From Sphaerosporella brunnea (taxonomy: Eukaryota; Ascomycota; Pezizomycetes; Pezizales; Pyronemataceae): a stretch of 64,000 nt of DNA. The translations under genes were made by a program, and so were the position numbers. The stretch is from positions 56,598 to 120,597 of the forward strand of contig VXIS01000126.1 of NCBI GenBank assembly GCA_008704415.1, read 5' to 3'. Positions 1-9,323 of the stretch are shown here, piece after piece. Under the pieces are notes generated by a model. It was not told where the DNA came from. It saw only the letters and a list, made by a program, of their open reading frames with translations, and did not search any database. Every line of letters begins with the position of its first letter. Within the stretch, counting starts at the first letter, position 1.

Positions 1-338
1 GGTGTCGAGGACGTTGTTGGACGCAGCGGGAGACTTGCTTTCTAGAGCTGGCCACCCACCACCTCCCAGCCCGCTGTTGGGCCATCCCGGCTGCCAGGCT
101 TTGAGTTCTCTCCGGTGAAGACCAGCCACTGCAAGTGGCGGAGTTCAATCGGCGCCGACAAACTTAGCAGGATCTGTGGTGTTATACCGAACTCCTATCT
201 AGCGATCTCCTCCTAGTCATCATTTTACACGGGTAACATCTTTATGTACGTTTCATTTCATAGCAGTAGTTTACATCACAATGGTCGTATTTGTCGTCAT
301 TGTGGGCTGCAGCCCAAACAGCCGGGCGGGCTTTTTGA
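1..338. other. No gene seen
   Basis: Open frames here are short and carry no recognisable motif. From about 305 the bases include two imperfect copies of a cagcccaaaca-rich unit that run into the degenerate hAT remnant to the right. I see nothing else that can be supported. Confidence 0.5.
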
Positions 339-819
339 TCAGCCCAAACAACCAGCCGGGTTTTTTATCAGCCCACATCCGCCCAACACAGCCGGCCGGG
401 CGGTCTGGCTGTTGAGAACACTGCTCTCAGTGGTTGCCCCACGACCCCCGTCTTTGGTAGAACCTCCTCCAGTTCGTACTCCCGTTTGTCTGCTGTTTAC
501 TTCCACGTGCTTGAGCCTATGCTCAAGCAACAACACAGCGCTGCTCCACTCCTCCAGAAGCCGGTTGCGTTTGTTTGTCATAATACTGGTCGTGGGGAAG
601 CCAGCGGGAAGGGTGGCGGGGATCCTTGATGGCGCTGCGGCCACCGGCAAAACCTCGTTATTTCTAGAAAGCTCGAGACAAGTCGAGCTGAGCTCAAGCC
701 CAAACCTTTTATGCTCGAGCTGCTCGAGCACAAAAATGTGTACCTCCGAGCCGGTTCTAGCTCGCAGCTCGAACTCTCAGCGTGTTTGCATCACTATGTG
801 GAAGCGTCGATCAGCATGA
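339..819 (-). pseudogene. hAT transposase C-terminal tail, degenerate
   Basis: The minus-strand frame 731-339 contains NKRNRLLEEWSSAVLLLEH (about 575-519). This is the end of the hAT dimerisation domain and matches the better preserved copies at 5.1, 15.3, 43.6 and 53.5 kb (TKKRNRLLEE and so on). Nothing upstream of that motif aligns, so only the last 25-30 residues are recognisable. The segment 664-790 is rich in GCTCGAG-type words. The same words fill the ends of the two bounded hAT elements at 14971-15797 and 21561-22367, where they probably acted as subterminal transposase-binding repeats. I could not define terminal inverted repeats or a target duplication. The copy is not expected to make a functional product. 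Confidence 0.6.
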
Positions 820-1016
820 TCGCAAACCGCGGAGCGCTGACAACCAGCTAGACGGCTGCTACAGCGATGGTCACTGTCCGCGATCATGCTTGTCGACAGT
901 CACTCACGAAAACGAATAGTTTCTTGAACCCACGTCGAGATACAGTTATCATGAGAACCACGAACAATGTCAGAGGGTTATTATTGTGCTGTTGTTGCAA
1001 TTGAAACCCAGAGTAT

Positions 1017-1330
1017 ATGACTGTCCACCATGAGGGGTGTCTCTCATCTCCACGTCCTCGATATGCACCCACTCCGGCACTTCCTCCTCCTCCTCCACCG
1101 CCTTCTCCGCCTCCGCCTCCCCCTCCGCCGCCTCGTCGTCCGCACATCCACCCCATTTCTCCATCACCGCCTCGTCGTCCAGAAATCAAACCCATTCCTC
1201 CTCCCTTCCCTCATGCTTCTGCTCATGGTCAGAGTCATCCTCCTCCGACCACTCGTGGTCATCGTCCTCGTCATCATCAAGCGCGATCCTGGCCACCTCT
1301 GCCTCCGCCGCCGACGGGCACCATCAACAT
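1017..1330 (-). other. Low-complexity acidic coding-like stretch
   Basis: The plus strand is pyrimidine-rich (cct/ccg/cgt runs, 1075-1320), so long frames appear on both strands and most are artefacts. The most protein-like reading is on the minus strand. It is an acidic run with repeated Asp/Glu (DDDEDDDHEW, then AEAEKAVEEEEEVPEWVH) ending in an ordinary C-terminus near 972, and it is interrupted by one in-frame TGA near 1178. A small upstream minus reading near 1380-1440 contains CDLCQYHGPQANHSRH, which resembles a short zinc-finger-like pattern. This may be the tail of a decayed or multi-exon gene encoding an acidic nuclear protein. I do not recognise the family. Confidence 0.25.
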
Positions 1331-1979
1331 GGAGCCAGTTCTTATGGTATCTTATCGCCTCCCATATGCCGAGAATGATTAGCTTGAGGACCATGGTATT
1401 GGCAAAGGTCGCAGTGCTTGAGGATCGGCATTTTGAAGATGGTAGTATGTGTGGGTTAGTGGTCGCTGGTTGGTCTGGGTTGTTGTTGCAGGGTGGAGTG
1501 CGTACCAGGTCGGTTTTATTGGGGAAAGGCGTAATGGCGGGTTTTACTGGAGAATGGGTGCGTTTCCAGACCATCCGATTTGGCCCCCGAATCCACTGGG
1601 CACGTCTCACAGCAGTGGAACTCCGTGCACGCCGCAGCTTTTGTTGGTGCTCTGGATGTCCCCAATCGGGTCCAACGCTGTTCTTGATGGAGATAATATT
1701 CCAGGCACCGGGCGCAGCCGTGGGAACTCCGGAATGAGGTAGAAATGATTGTGCTTGCTTCTCTTCACCGAGGCGGTCAACGCCTCCGTATATACATAAA
1801 GATTCTTCGTTCCGCGGCCATACGAGATGATACCGGGAGGACTGCGCAATCCGCAATCTCCCAGGTCGCCGTCATACCTTCCTCATCTCCGAGTCCCTCA
1901 GACCTCATACGTCCTGCGTTTCCTCCTCTCGCCACAGCTTCTCCTCCAGTATAGCGGCCACCGTTACCTGTTTCATCAG

Positions 1980-2350
1980 TTCTCGTTCAAGGGCGCAAGT
2001 TGCGAAGCTGCAGAGCGCTCGGTCCCAAACTCTGAATTTCTCTGGTCGTTGGTTTTGAAGAGTGCTCAAAATCAACAAACTGTACCCATTCACGTTCTGG
2101 GCCTCCAGGGCTCCGGGATCCTCGGGGCCGTTCTTCGCGCCTTGTTGGCAAAACGTGAACGGCACATGGTGGGGAGTGCGGTGTTACCCCTCGGTGTTGA
2201 ACTTGCTGAAGCGGAAGCAAAGCACAGGCAGCCAGAGGTGTGTGCAGAGGTGGCCAGAGCCGAGGCTGTCAACATGCTCAACTATTGTAATGTTGAAGTT
2301 CCAAGTCTCCGGAGCCAATCGCTGTGAAGACCAAAATGGTTGCTAGTGAG
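1980..2350 (+). repeat. Partial copy of the 8.6/35.5-kb TIR element
   Basis: The plus strand at 2230-2345 encodes CAEVARAEAVNMLNYCNVEV and continues into bases that match, in reverse complement, positions 35833-36000 of the element at 35525-36443 (there AEVARAAAVTMFNHSNIEV). The element at 8590-9323 carries a third, more decayed version. Homology covers several hundred bases at most. I found no terminal repeats here, so the copy is truncated. The conserved reading frame between two copies suggests it once coded for a protein, which I do not recognise. Confidence 0.5.
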
Positions 2351-2583
2351 GGGGATATACTACTAGTTGAAAGTACTACAGAGACGGATATAAGACCATG
2401 GTCAAGATGAGGATACGAGGAGGCGGAGGATGTGGCAGCGCCGAGGAATCTGGATTGGCCTGTGAGAGAGGAGGCTGGTCAGAGTGGCCATGCCGCTGAC
2501 GGTGTTGATTTACACGTTGAAAGCGCGTGGGCCCTGTCTTCAGAGTGCACTCGGACCACTGCTATACACGGAATCACAGTATC

Positions 2584-3207
2584 TAAATTGGCTGCCAGCA
2601 CGACCCGGTTCCTCTCCCCTTGCAGGAAAACGACATCTCTGAGTCTTTGAGCTGTCCACAAAGTGACAGCCCCGTTCCTCCTCGCCAACAGGAACGCAAG
2701 ATTCACATCTCTGTGGGTACCGCTGAAGGTGACGGCTCGGTTCCTCTCCCCTTGCAGGAAGACGACTTTCCTGCGTCTCTGAGCGGTCCTCAACGCAACG
2801 ACCCACAAGAAGGCGACATGCACATCTCTCGGAGCTGTTCCGAGGGCGACGACCCGCTTCCTTCTCCGCTGCAGCAAAACAACAGCCATCTATCTCTCAG
2901 CGTTCCTGAAAGCGACTGCGAGCATGCTACTCTTGTGGTGAAAGCCGATTCCACGATTTCGGAGGAACGGAAGGTATCCATGCAGACTGTTGACAGCCCC
3001 GGGTCCAGCATCCCGTCTTTCGACCCCAAGACGAGTATACTCACAACATTTGATGCCGACATCGGGCCTCCAATGGTGGTGCCACGGGATTGGCCGTTCT
3101 ACCTATTGTTCCGGCAAGCGAGCCTAGGATTGAAACTGACTGCGGTCCAGCAAGGGCTGGTGGCATACGTCCCGGACATTGGGGTCAGTCTAGGCTGTTC
3201 AATCTAA
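2584..3207 (+). CDS. Unrecognised protein with tandem 22-residue repeats (exon or partial gene)
   Basis: An open frame runs from a TAA near 2582 to the stop at 3205-3207. Its first third consists of about five imperfect tandem units of 17-23 residues. Typical units are DPVPLPLQENDISESLSCPQ and DGSVPLPLQEDDFPASLSG, with a more diverged DDPLPSPLQQNNSHLSLS. A non-repetitive acidic and hydrophobic tail follows (about 2910-3207, including PRDWPFYLLFRQAS). There is no ATG near the frame start, so either a 5' exon is missing or this is a gene fragment. Several DNA repeat units contain a pyrimidine tract followed by CAG (for example the bases ending at 2625 and 2758) that would look like a splice acceptor, so the repeat could also be intronic-exonic in origin. 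No family is recognised. It lies upstream of a MITE and a truncated LINE and has no visible functional partner. Confidence 0.4.
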
Positions 3208-3430
3208 CCCCTAAGACGTGGCGGCGATACCACCGTTCAGACTCTTCTCTTGGCCAGCAACAATCTGGAACCTTAGAGATGATTGCGGGAGGAATGGAGA
3301 TGCGAGAGGGGGGCGGGGCGTTGCTAAGTCTTTTTTTTGTTTTTTTTTTGCAACCGCTTGCCTGTTTGTATCTTAAAGAAGCGAATCTCCGAACAGTCCG
3401 ACATGCCATCCCGCCCGTCTTTCGCCCGCC

Positions 3431-3743
3431 TACCGTATCTTCCGGGCTTAAAGCAGCCCGGGCCGGAGGGGTGGTGGTGTTGCCAAGCTATCCAAAAGGT
3501 AATCTCTAAAGACTCGCGCGCGGGCGATGCTGTATCTATTTTAGATATTTGCCTCTCAACCCACGGCCGCGCTCCTTCTTTTGATCCCCAATCAAGTTGT
3601 GGACAATACCCAGATAAAGTTGTGGACGAAACCCAGATTGTGACAGCCACGTCTAATCCAACCAATAGAACACGCTCGGTGTTCCCTACATTTCCACCCC
3701 CACCCCTCCGGCCCGGGCTACTTCAATCCGGGAAGATACGGTA
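3431..3743. mobile_element. TA-flanked MITE with about 49-bp terminal inverted repeats
   Basis: The left end taccgtatcttccgggctta and the reverse complement of the right end taccgtatcttcccggattg match over about 49 bp with few differences, both continuing into agcccgggccggaggggtgg. TA stands at both borders, as expected for Tc1/mariner-like insertion. The 313-bp element has no coding capacity. The ends resemble those of the 60774-61354 element (TACNGTATTA), so the two may be distantly related. Confidence 0.75.
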
Positions 3744-3870
3744 TGCGGTTGTGTATCTATCCGCTCCGTCCTTGCCGATACAGTTTTTCATGGGGCTTTG
3801 AAGTCACACTCCTTCGATGACTTGGAGACGACAAACATCCTTTTCCGGTCCTGCCTGCAACTGCAGTCCG

Positions 3871-4795
3871 TTTTTTTTTTGTTCAATCATGTTCTATTCG
3901 GCCGCCTGCGGCCATGACATATGTAGAAAGAAAAGACTATGCTACCTTCGGCGCTCCCGACTACTGACGCCTGCCGCTGTTCTAAGGGAAAATATGAACG
4001 GAATCGCACCACGTGATAGAACCGCACCAACGAACAGTCTCAAAGCAGTACGCATCTGACAGGCCATACTCCAACCTTGGTCGTGCTTAGGAAATCCATA
4101 ACGGCCTCCGTGCACCAGAGCGGATGTGGCCGTAGCCGGCCATCGTTTCCGCCCACCATCTTTCGTAGCCTCAGGTATCGTGTTCCAGAGCACCCTCTGC
4201 TCGATCTTCCACCTCTCGCAAAACTTGAAAAGGTGGTCCCGTGTCTGGACGGCGCCGCTACCGCACCACCAGCACCTGTCATCCGCCCCTGGGCCCGTGT
4301 TGAGGAGGTATGGGCCTGTGGGCCCTTTGCCGGTGCGAAGCTGGTAGAAGCGCGACGCCAGCGACTGCTACGTTTTGGCCGCGGCGGGGTTGTGCTTCTC
4401 TGGTCGCCGGCGATGCGTTTTGGCGGCGCAGTGTTTGGCCAGCGATACGTCTCTGTGCTGGGCTCTTGCCTGAGCGGTCTGGCGGCCGATTGTTGCGAGC
4501 GACGTGGTGACGAGCACCTCGGGGGCCTCGGCCAGGGACTGGCGGTTGGCGGCGTCGTTGGCGAGGCAGTCGGCCTGCTCATTGCCGGAGAGGTCATGGT
4601 GGCCTGGCGTCCAGCGGAACTCTGCGGTGCAACCCGCATCCAGAATGGCGGTTTCGGCGCGTGCGATCATGGGGACGATCCACTGGCCAAGCCCTGGCCC
4701 GGTGTCATGCAGTCGTCCGACGGCGGACTGCGCGTCTAGGATGGCGCGGACAGTGAGTGTTTGGTTGTGAAGCCATCCTTGAAGAACAATACCGG
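3871..4795 (-). mobile_element. 5'-truncated LINE: RNase H, zinc tail, 3' UTR and poly(A)
   Basis: Read on the minus strand, 4795-4368 encodes the end of a LINE ORF2. An RNase H domain has ILDAQSAVGRL near its start and the diagnostic FRWTPGHHDLSGNEQADCLA (about 4620-4560). A frameshift near 4370 moves the reading into CWWCGSGAVQTRDHLFKFC, the Cys-His tail that ends many fungal non-LTR ORF2 proteins. It continues through RVLWNTIPEATKDGG to about 3950. The 3' UTR (gtcatggccgcaggcggccg) and a poly(A) tract, seen as ten T at 3871-3880 on the plus strand, close the element. The same 3' UTR ends the element at 49031-50395. The 5' side abuts a hAT remnant at about 4800. No reverse transcriptase is present, so the copy is dead. 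I found no target duplication. Confidence 0.85.
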
Positions 4796-4872
4796 TCAGG
4801 TACCGTTGTAGTAATTGAATCTAGCCACCTTGGAAGGGTTCAGGTTGACCAAGAGCTTGCGGCCATCTTTGG

Positions 4873-5443
4873 CAATATTGGACGAGGCCACAAACCACCA
4901 ATGTTCATGGCACCATGGGAGTGACTGAGGTTGCTCGATATCTTTGCGAGCCTGCAGTGAACCTTGGTACTGACCCGCTCCATTGGTGGAAGTTGAATGA
5001 ACACCGATTCCCTTCAGTGGCACGAACCGCAAGGCATTACCTCGCTATCTGCGCTCCAAGTGTTCCCTGCGAACAGCTCTTCTCTATGTGAGTTTGGACA
5101 ACAGCACGCTGCTTATGTTTTGTGGCTCTGACGCTGTTTGCTCAGAGCTGGCGATGTTATCACAAAGAAGCGGAACCGCCTCTTGGAGGAGTCAAGCAGC
5201 ACCTTATTGATGCTTAAGCACTGGCTGAAGCAAACCGAAGTGAAACCGTGGGAAAAGTGGGGTTATGACGACCCTGATGATGTACTCGGGTGTAGCTATG
5301 AGTCGAGTGCTCCGCGAACAAACAGCAACTGGCAACGCCACCTACGATTGCTGCGAGAACTTTATGAAGCTGGGTGTGGCATCGTAGGCCTCCCTAGAGC
5401 CTTTTTGGAGTGTTTTGAAGAAAAAATACCGACTTCTTCGTGA
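4873..5443 (+). pseudogene. hAT transposase C-terminal (dimerisation) domain, copy with intron
   Basis: The plus strand reads GVTEVARYLCEPAVNLG, HWWKLNEHRFPSVARTA and HYLAICAPSVPCEQLFS, then an intron (5088-5145, GTGAGT...CTCAG, 58 nt), then AGDVITKKRNRLLEESSS and LKHWLKQTEVKPWEKWG. This order (WW, NxxRFP, SVPCEQLFS, AGDxxTKKRNRL) is the hAT family dimerisation domain. The DDE/RNase H-like core and BED finger are absent. A homologous tail (NDHDAPEGADS, about 5610) extends the similarity to about 5690 and is shared with the copy at 53.3 kb. Upstream of 4873 the reading shifts frame. A 3' boundary near 5786 is possible because the bases before it are rich in ctcgag. The copy is a fragment and is presumed inactive. 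Confidence 0.85.
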
Positions 5444-5786
5444 ACGACAAAGGTCTAGGCATTGTTTGGTTGTATGGAGGAAAGAAGTCGGTGCTCTTTG
5501 CATGTGTGTTACGGCACCGGATTTACACTCGTATCCTAGTATAGGTGGCAACTGGAGAAAGTGTGAAAATTGCGGGTGTGTCTGGTGAGGCGCGGTGGCC
5601 GGTGAGTGATAACGATCATGACGCCCCGGAGGGTGCAGATTCCGCCCTTCAGGCTGCTCTGAAATCGTCAGGGCTGCACAGATTGATACAATGAACATCA
5701 TTCGCTCGATTTTGTCTCTACACGGTGGGACCGCTCCAGCCTACCCTACGGCTCGAGTCGAGCGGGCTCGAGTCCATCACTAATTA

Positions 5787-7241
5787 CGAGTGCTCATCTA
5801 GAACCGGCCGAAACCATCGGTATATCTACAAACGTGATCAAAAAGAATTACCGCCCGTCTGAGTGGCGGGTTTCATCCTCGCAGCGGCAAAACATTTCTG
5901 TGACGTTGGAATACCGAGTGCGTCCTAGTGAGTCTGCAAATGTCTGCATTTACTCGCTCCACACGGCCACGCCTGATGCTACATGGATGACGAAACGAAG
6001 TTCTCCAGATGTTTCCATTCCGGTTGGGGTCCGCCGAGCCTCAACCGTCGCACGCCGGCTGACGCAAATTCCGGCCGCCAAGCCATTGCTTACTGGCCGA
6101 TCGACGTTTGTCCCGCACTCAACGACAGTCGCTCAGGGGGACACTCACGCACTGAGCTTGCGTGCTTCCGCCATCTAGACGAAACGTAACGTCGAACGGT
6201 CAATAGTCGATCCCACCCTCAGAATACTCGTCGAACACCCGTGAGTCGCAGTCACCTCAGTTTGCAACCGGAAGATCGAACAGCTAACGGCCGGTGTGTG
6301 GAGTGCAGGCCAGACCGTCCGCGAATCGCGCTGTCGACAACCACTACAGCCATTGCGATTCGCGGTCGTCAAGAGTGATTCTGGCTTTGCGATGCCGCCA
6401 GCGCTGAGCGACATGCTCCAGCTCTGCCCTTGGTCACCAGGATTTGCAACTCGCATGGCAAACAACCGTTTGCACCCGGAATTGCTCAACCTGACTGCGA
6501 TTGATGGGCTTGAAATCTCGCGGCAACAGCATATGCTGAAGGGGGACAGGTTTACGTTACGCGTCTTGCGAATTCAGGAAGCAGCCGCCCAGGGTAGCCT
6601 TTGTCGTGCCTGAAGAGTATGCTGGAACATATACGGTGCAGGGGATAGATCCTGCGGATCCAGAATTTCAGAAATGGCAGCAGTTTGTCATTGGAATCAC
6701 CCGACGAGGTGCTGTGGCAAAACGGGGGAAAACGTCGCCGAGTCTTCTCGCCGCCCAACATCGTCGGTGGTAGACAGCGCCGTACCTGGGAATTTTTCAC
6801 CAATGTACATCCCATCAAGCGCGCTCCAAAACACACTGTGGTCTCCTTGTCGCGGGCTCGCCTGCCGGAAGTCCTACAGTTTGGGGGTTTGCCCGTGGTT
6901 TTCTCCAGCGCAGCATCCCAGCTTTGATAGTCTGCACGTTCCACATAAAGACGCGCTCGCACAAACACTGATGCAGGATACCTAATGTGCCTGCAGCAAA
7001 CAACCCAACTTCAGGGATTTTCTGAGACGCACAGGCGAAGCCGCTAGCCTTTACACGGAGAGGTGGTTCCGTTTTCTAATGGTGGTATCGGTTGAAGACT
7101 TCTTTGCTTTGCGCCAGGAAGGATTGAACTCACCTTTTGAAAAAGAGGCTTGATGTGTTGTCCTACAGTTCGCTTTGCTTGGCTCTTTTGCTCTGATTTC
7201 TTGACACTAGCTATCAGCCACCCACCGCTTTTCCAGACAAC
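5787..7241. other. No gene seen
   Basis: Frames in this 1.45-kb stretch are short, overlap each other on opposite strands and have no recognisable motif. No inverted repeats or element ends were found. It precedes the intact unknown gene at 7242. Confidence 0.4.
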
Positions 7242-7892
7242 ATGGCGCATCTTTTGAATACTCTCTTTGATACACAAACGAAGACCCAGGATTGGATAAC
7301 CCTCCTGGCATACCTTCAGGAGCAGGTGGGGCCAGCACCAAACCTCAAAATCTGCACTGAGCCAGTCACCTATACCAATGGACTTGTGAAGCAAGCATGT
7401 TTGGATGCAGCAAAAGGCACGCCAGAATTTTCCGACTACGACAACTGCAACACTATTTCCACAGCATTGAAGCAGCACAGGGCGACGCGGGGCACGGTGT
7501 TCTTATTCATTTTTCATCTGGACCCCGCAGTGGCAAACAAAAAGCAAGACGACGAATCGGCAGAAAGTGATTCTCACTGGCATACACCTGTGGTCTGCAT
7601 CAAGAATGGGAACGCTGGCATCTATGACCCGAGCTATATTGTCAAAGCAGGAACGCAGGTGCACCGCCTGGCAAGTATGAAGTTGGTGTTGGCGTTTCTA
7701 CATACAATGACACACGGCAAGAAGGGAACATACAAACTCACGGGGGATGTTTTTGTGTCCGGCGGCGGAAATGATGGCAGCAAATGTAATGAGATGTGCA
7801 GACTGTGGCTCATTGATCAGCTTATTGCACAGAAAGGGCGAAATATTGGGAACAGGGAGGCACTGGGTTCGGACACATATTGGCCAAATTGA
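7242..7892 (+). CDS. Unknown 216-residue protein, possibly a papain-like cysteine protease
   Basis: A clean uninterrupted ATG-started frame encodes 216 residues in a region where most other frames are broken. It has no signal peptide and no membrane segment. The central part has SHWHTPVVCIKNGNAGIYDP (residues 111-130), followed by GGGNDGSKCNEMCRLWLIDQ (174-193). The order His-Trp..., Asp129, then Gly-rich ...Cys182/Cys186 at the start of a predicted helix resembles the His-Asp-Cys layout of C48/adenain-type proteases. This is only a pattern resemblance, and no family membership is established. Bases 7900-8085 downstream also contain coding-like readings (FDTGGSYNPPHGHRTRQ), so a 3' exon or longer ancestral gene is possible. 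The start is the first ATG and follows a CT-rich stretch typical of fungal 5' ends. Confidence 0.6.
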   Translation: MAHLLNTLFDTQTKTQDWITLLAYLQEQVGPAPNLKICTEPVTYTNGLVKQACLDAAKGTPEFSDYDNCNTISTALKQHRATRGTVFLFIFHLDPAVANKKQDDESAESDSHWHTPVVCIKNGNAGIYDPSYIVKAGTQVHRLASMKLVLAFLHTMTHGKKGTYKLTGDVFVSGGGNDGSKCNEMCRLWLIDQLIAQKGRNIGNREALGSDTYWPN

Positions 7893-8589
7893 TGTATATA
7901 AGATGGAAATGAGAGGTATTTCTGGATTCGAAGTAAATTTGACACAGGAGGTTCATACAATCCTCCGCATGGCCACCGCACAAGACAACCATCTACGGGG
8001 CGGATAAATCTGAGTACAGGGGGAGAAAGAGCGTCCTTTGATGTTCCATATCTGCAGGTATGAGCTCATTCAATTGAGAGTAAAAGCTTCCAGCAACTGT
8101 CTGGCCAAAAGCTGAAAAATTGGTACCAGCCTTTATGATCGATGGAATCAGATCAAACGGATAGATACAGGGCCTTGAACGGTGCTCTTTCTCCCGCTAT
8201 AATCCACAGAAATTGCGGAGGTAAGTCGTAGTTTGAATGACACTAATACTGTGGTGACGCGCCGTATGGCAGCAGCGCAGCGGTGGTCGTTGGCGGCCAC
8301 CGCGTTTGCCTGCTTTCCTTTGTTGCCACCTTAAATGCGTTCCACAAATCCCTCCTCATCCGGCATTCGCTTACAGAACTTGCAAAGGTGATCTCGGGTC
8401 TGGATGAAGATCAAGAGCAAGGAGCTTCGTGTCACCCCTGTGTGGGCTGATGCGCCAATTCGTTGCCTGAGACGTTGCCTGGCCCTGGGCGTTGCCGCAG
8501 TGGCTATGTACATCTACATCTTCCTGCTCTGGCGCGACCGAAGCCTCGTCGGGACTCGCACAGATAGGACTTCACAGACTCAACCGCAG
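7893..8589. other. Mostly non-coding; possible LINE tail fragment
   Basis: The first 200 bases may be the 3' part of the preceding gene. On the minus strand, 8513-8331 reads QTRDHLCKFCKRMPDEEG, close to the QTRDHLFKFCERW of the LINE tail at 3.9-4.8 kb. This is probably a small, badly decayed fragment of the same non-LTR family. Nothing else is recognisable. Confidence 0.4.
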
Positions 8590-9323
8590 ATCCTACGGAC
8601 TATCCAACCCACTATCCAAGCCCCGCATACTGCCGAGGCCGCAAGACTGTCACTCGGCGCTGCAGCCCATAGGCGCGGGGCTGAAAATCTACATCGCACG
8701 AGAATGTCACGGCAGGATAGAATCACGGCGCGAGGGGACATTGTGGGGTAGACCCTATGCGATCGGCTTATTCAATACCGATGAGAGACCACCTTCCGGG
8801 ACCGTTACTCTTCCGCTGTTGCAATCTCCTTGGCGCAGGTTCCAACCCGCCGGCAGCCTCGACCGCATTCTGCATTTGCAGTAGCAGTACGTTACCCCTC
8901 ACGAGCAACCACTTTGGACTTCCCCGGGATTATGTGTTGGCGGTTACTTCGTGGGATTTCCGAAACTTCATGAGCCTGGTACCTGGCCACCTTTGCACTC
9001 GCATCTTGCTTCGTGTGCTTCAACAAGTTCAAGGCCGACGGTTGCTGGCGGTGGCAGCTGTCAGGCTCGCTGCTGCCGGCGATAGCAGCGTGACCGACAA
9101 CCAGGACGACCAAAAAGGACCGAAGAAACAAACGCGAGGTGTGCCCGGGTGGGGAAGTGTCGGGTGGAGGTGGCGCATGATCACGGCGCGTTGTGCAATG
9201 TCAAGGTGGAAAGAGAGGAAACCGACAGAATTTGAGCCTTTGGAGCTGGTGGACTGACGGTTGAGCGCCCCGAGGCGCGTCGACGCACGATATTACGTGA
9301 GGGCTGGATAGTCCGGATGATTT
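8590..9323 (-). mobile_element. TIR DNA element, copy 1
   Basis: The left end is tcctacggactatccaaccc (8591-8610). The right end gggctggatagtccggatga (9301-9320) is its imperfect inverted counterpart. The interior is homologous along its length to 35525-36443: both carry the segment around gagcaaccactttggacttc, both have a minus-strand reading ending in KSKVVAREG/KPKVVASERE, and both have the terminal ggactatccaacccactatcc word. I could not find a target duplication for this copy. The minus-strand protein is not recognised, so the superfamily is undetermined. Confidence 0.6.

Noticed and set aside
1164..1856. 230-codon minus-strand frame over the pyrimidine-rich stretch
   Set aside because: Long frames occur on both strands here because of low complexity. 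A different minus frame gives the more protein-like acidic reading.
4796..5032. Minus-strand frame of 78 codons
   Set aside because: The plus strand of the same bases encodes conserved hAT residues (WWKLNEHRFP and so on), so the minus frame is a shadow.
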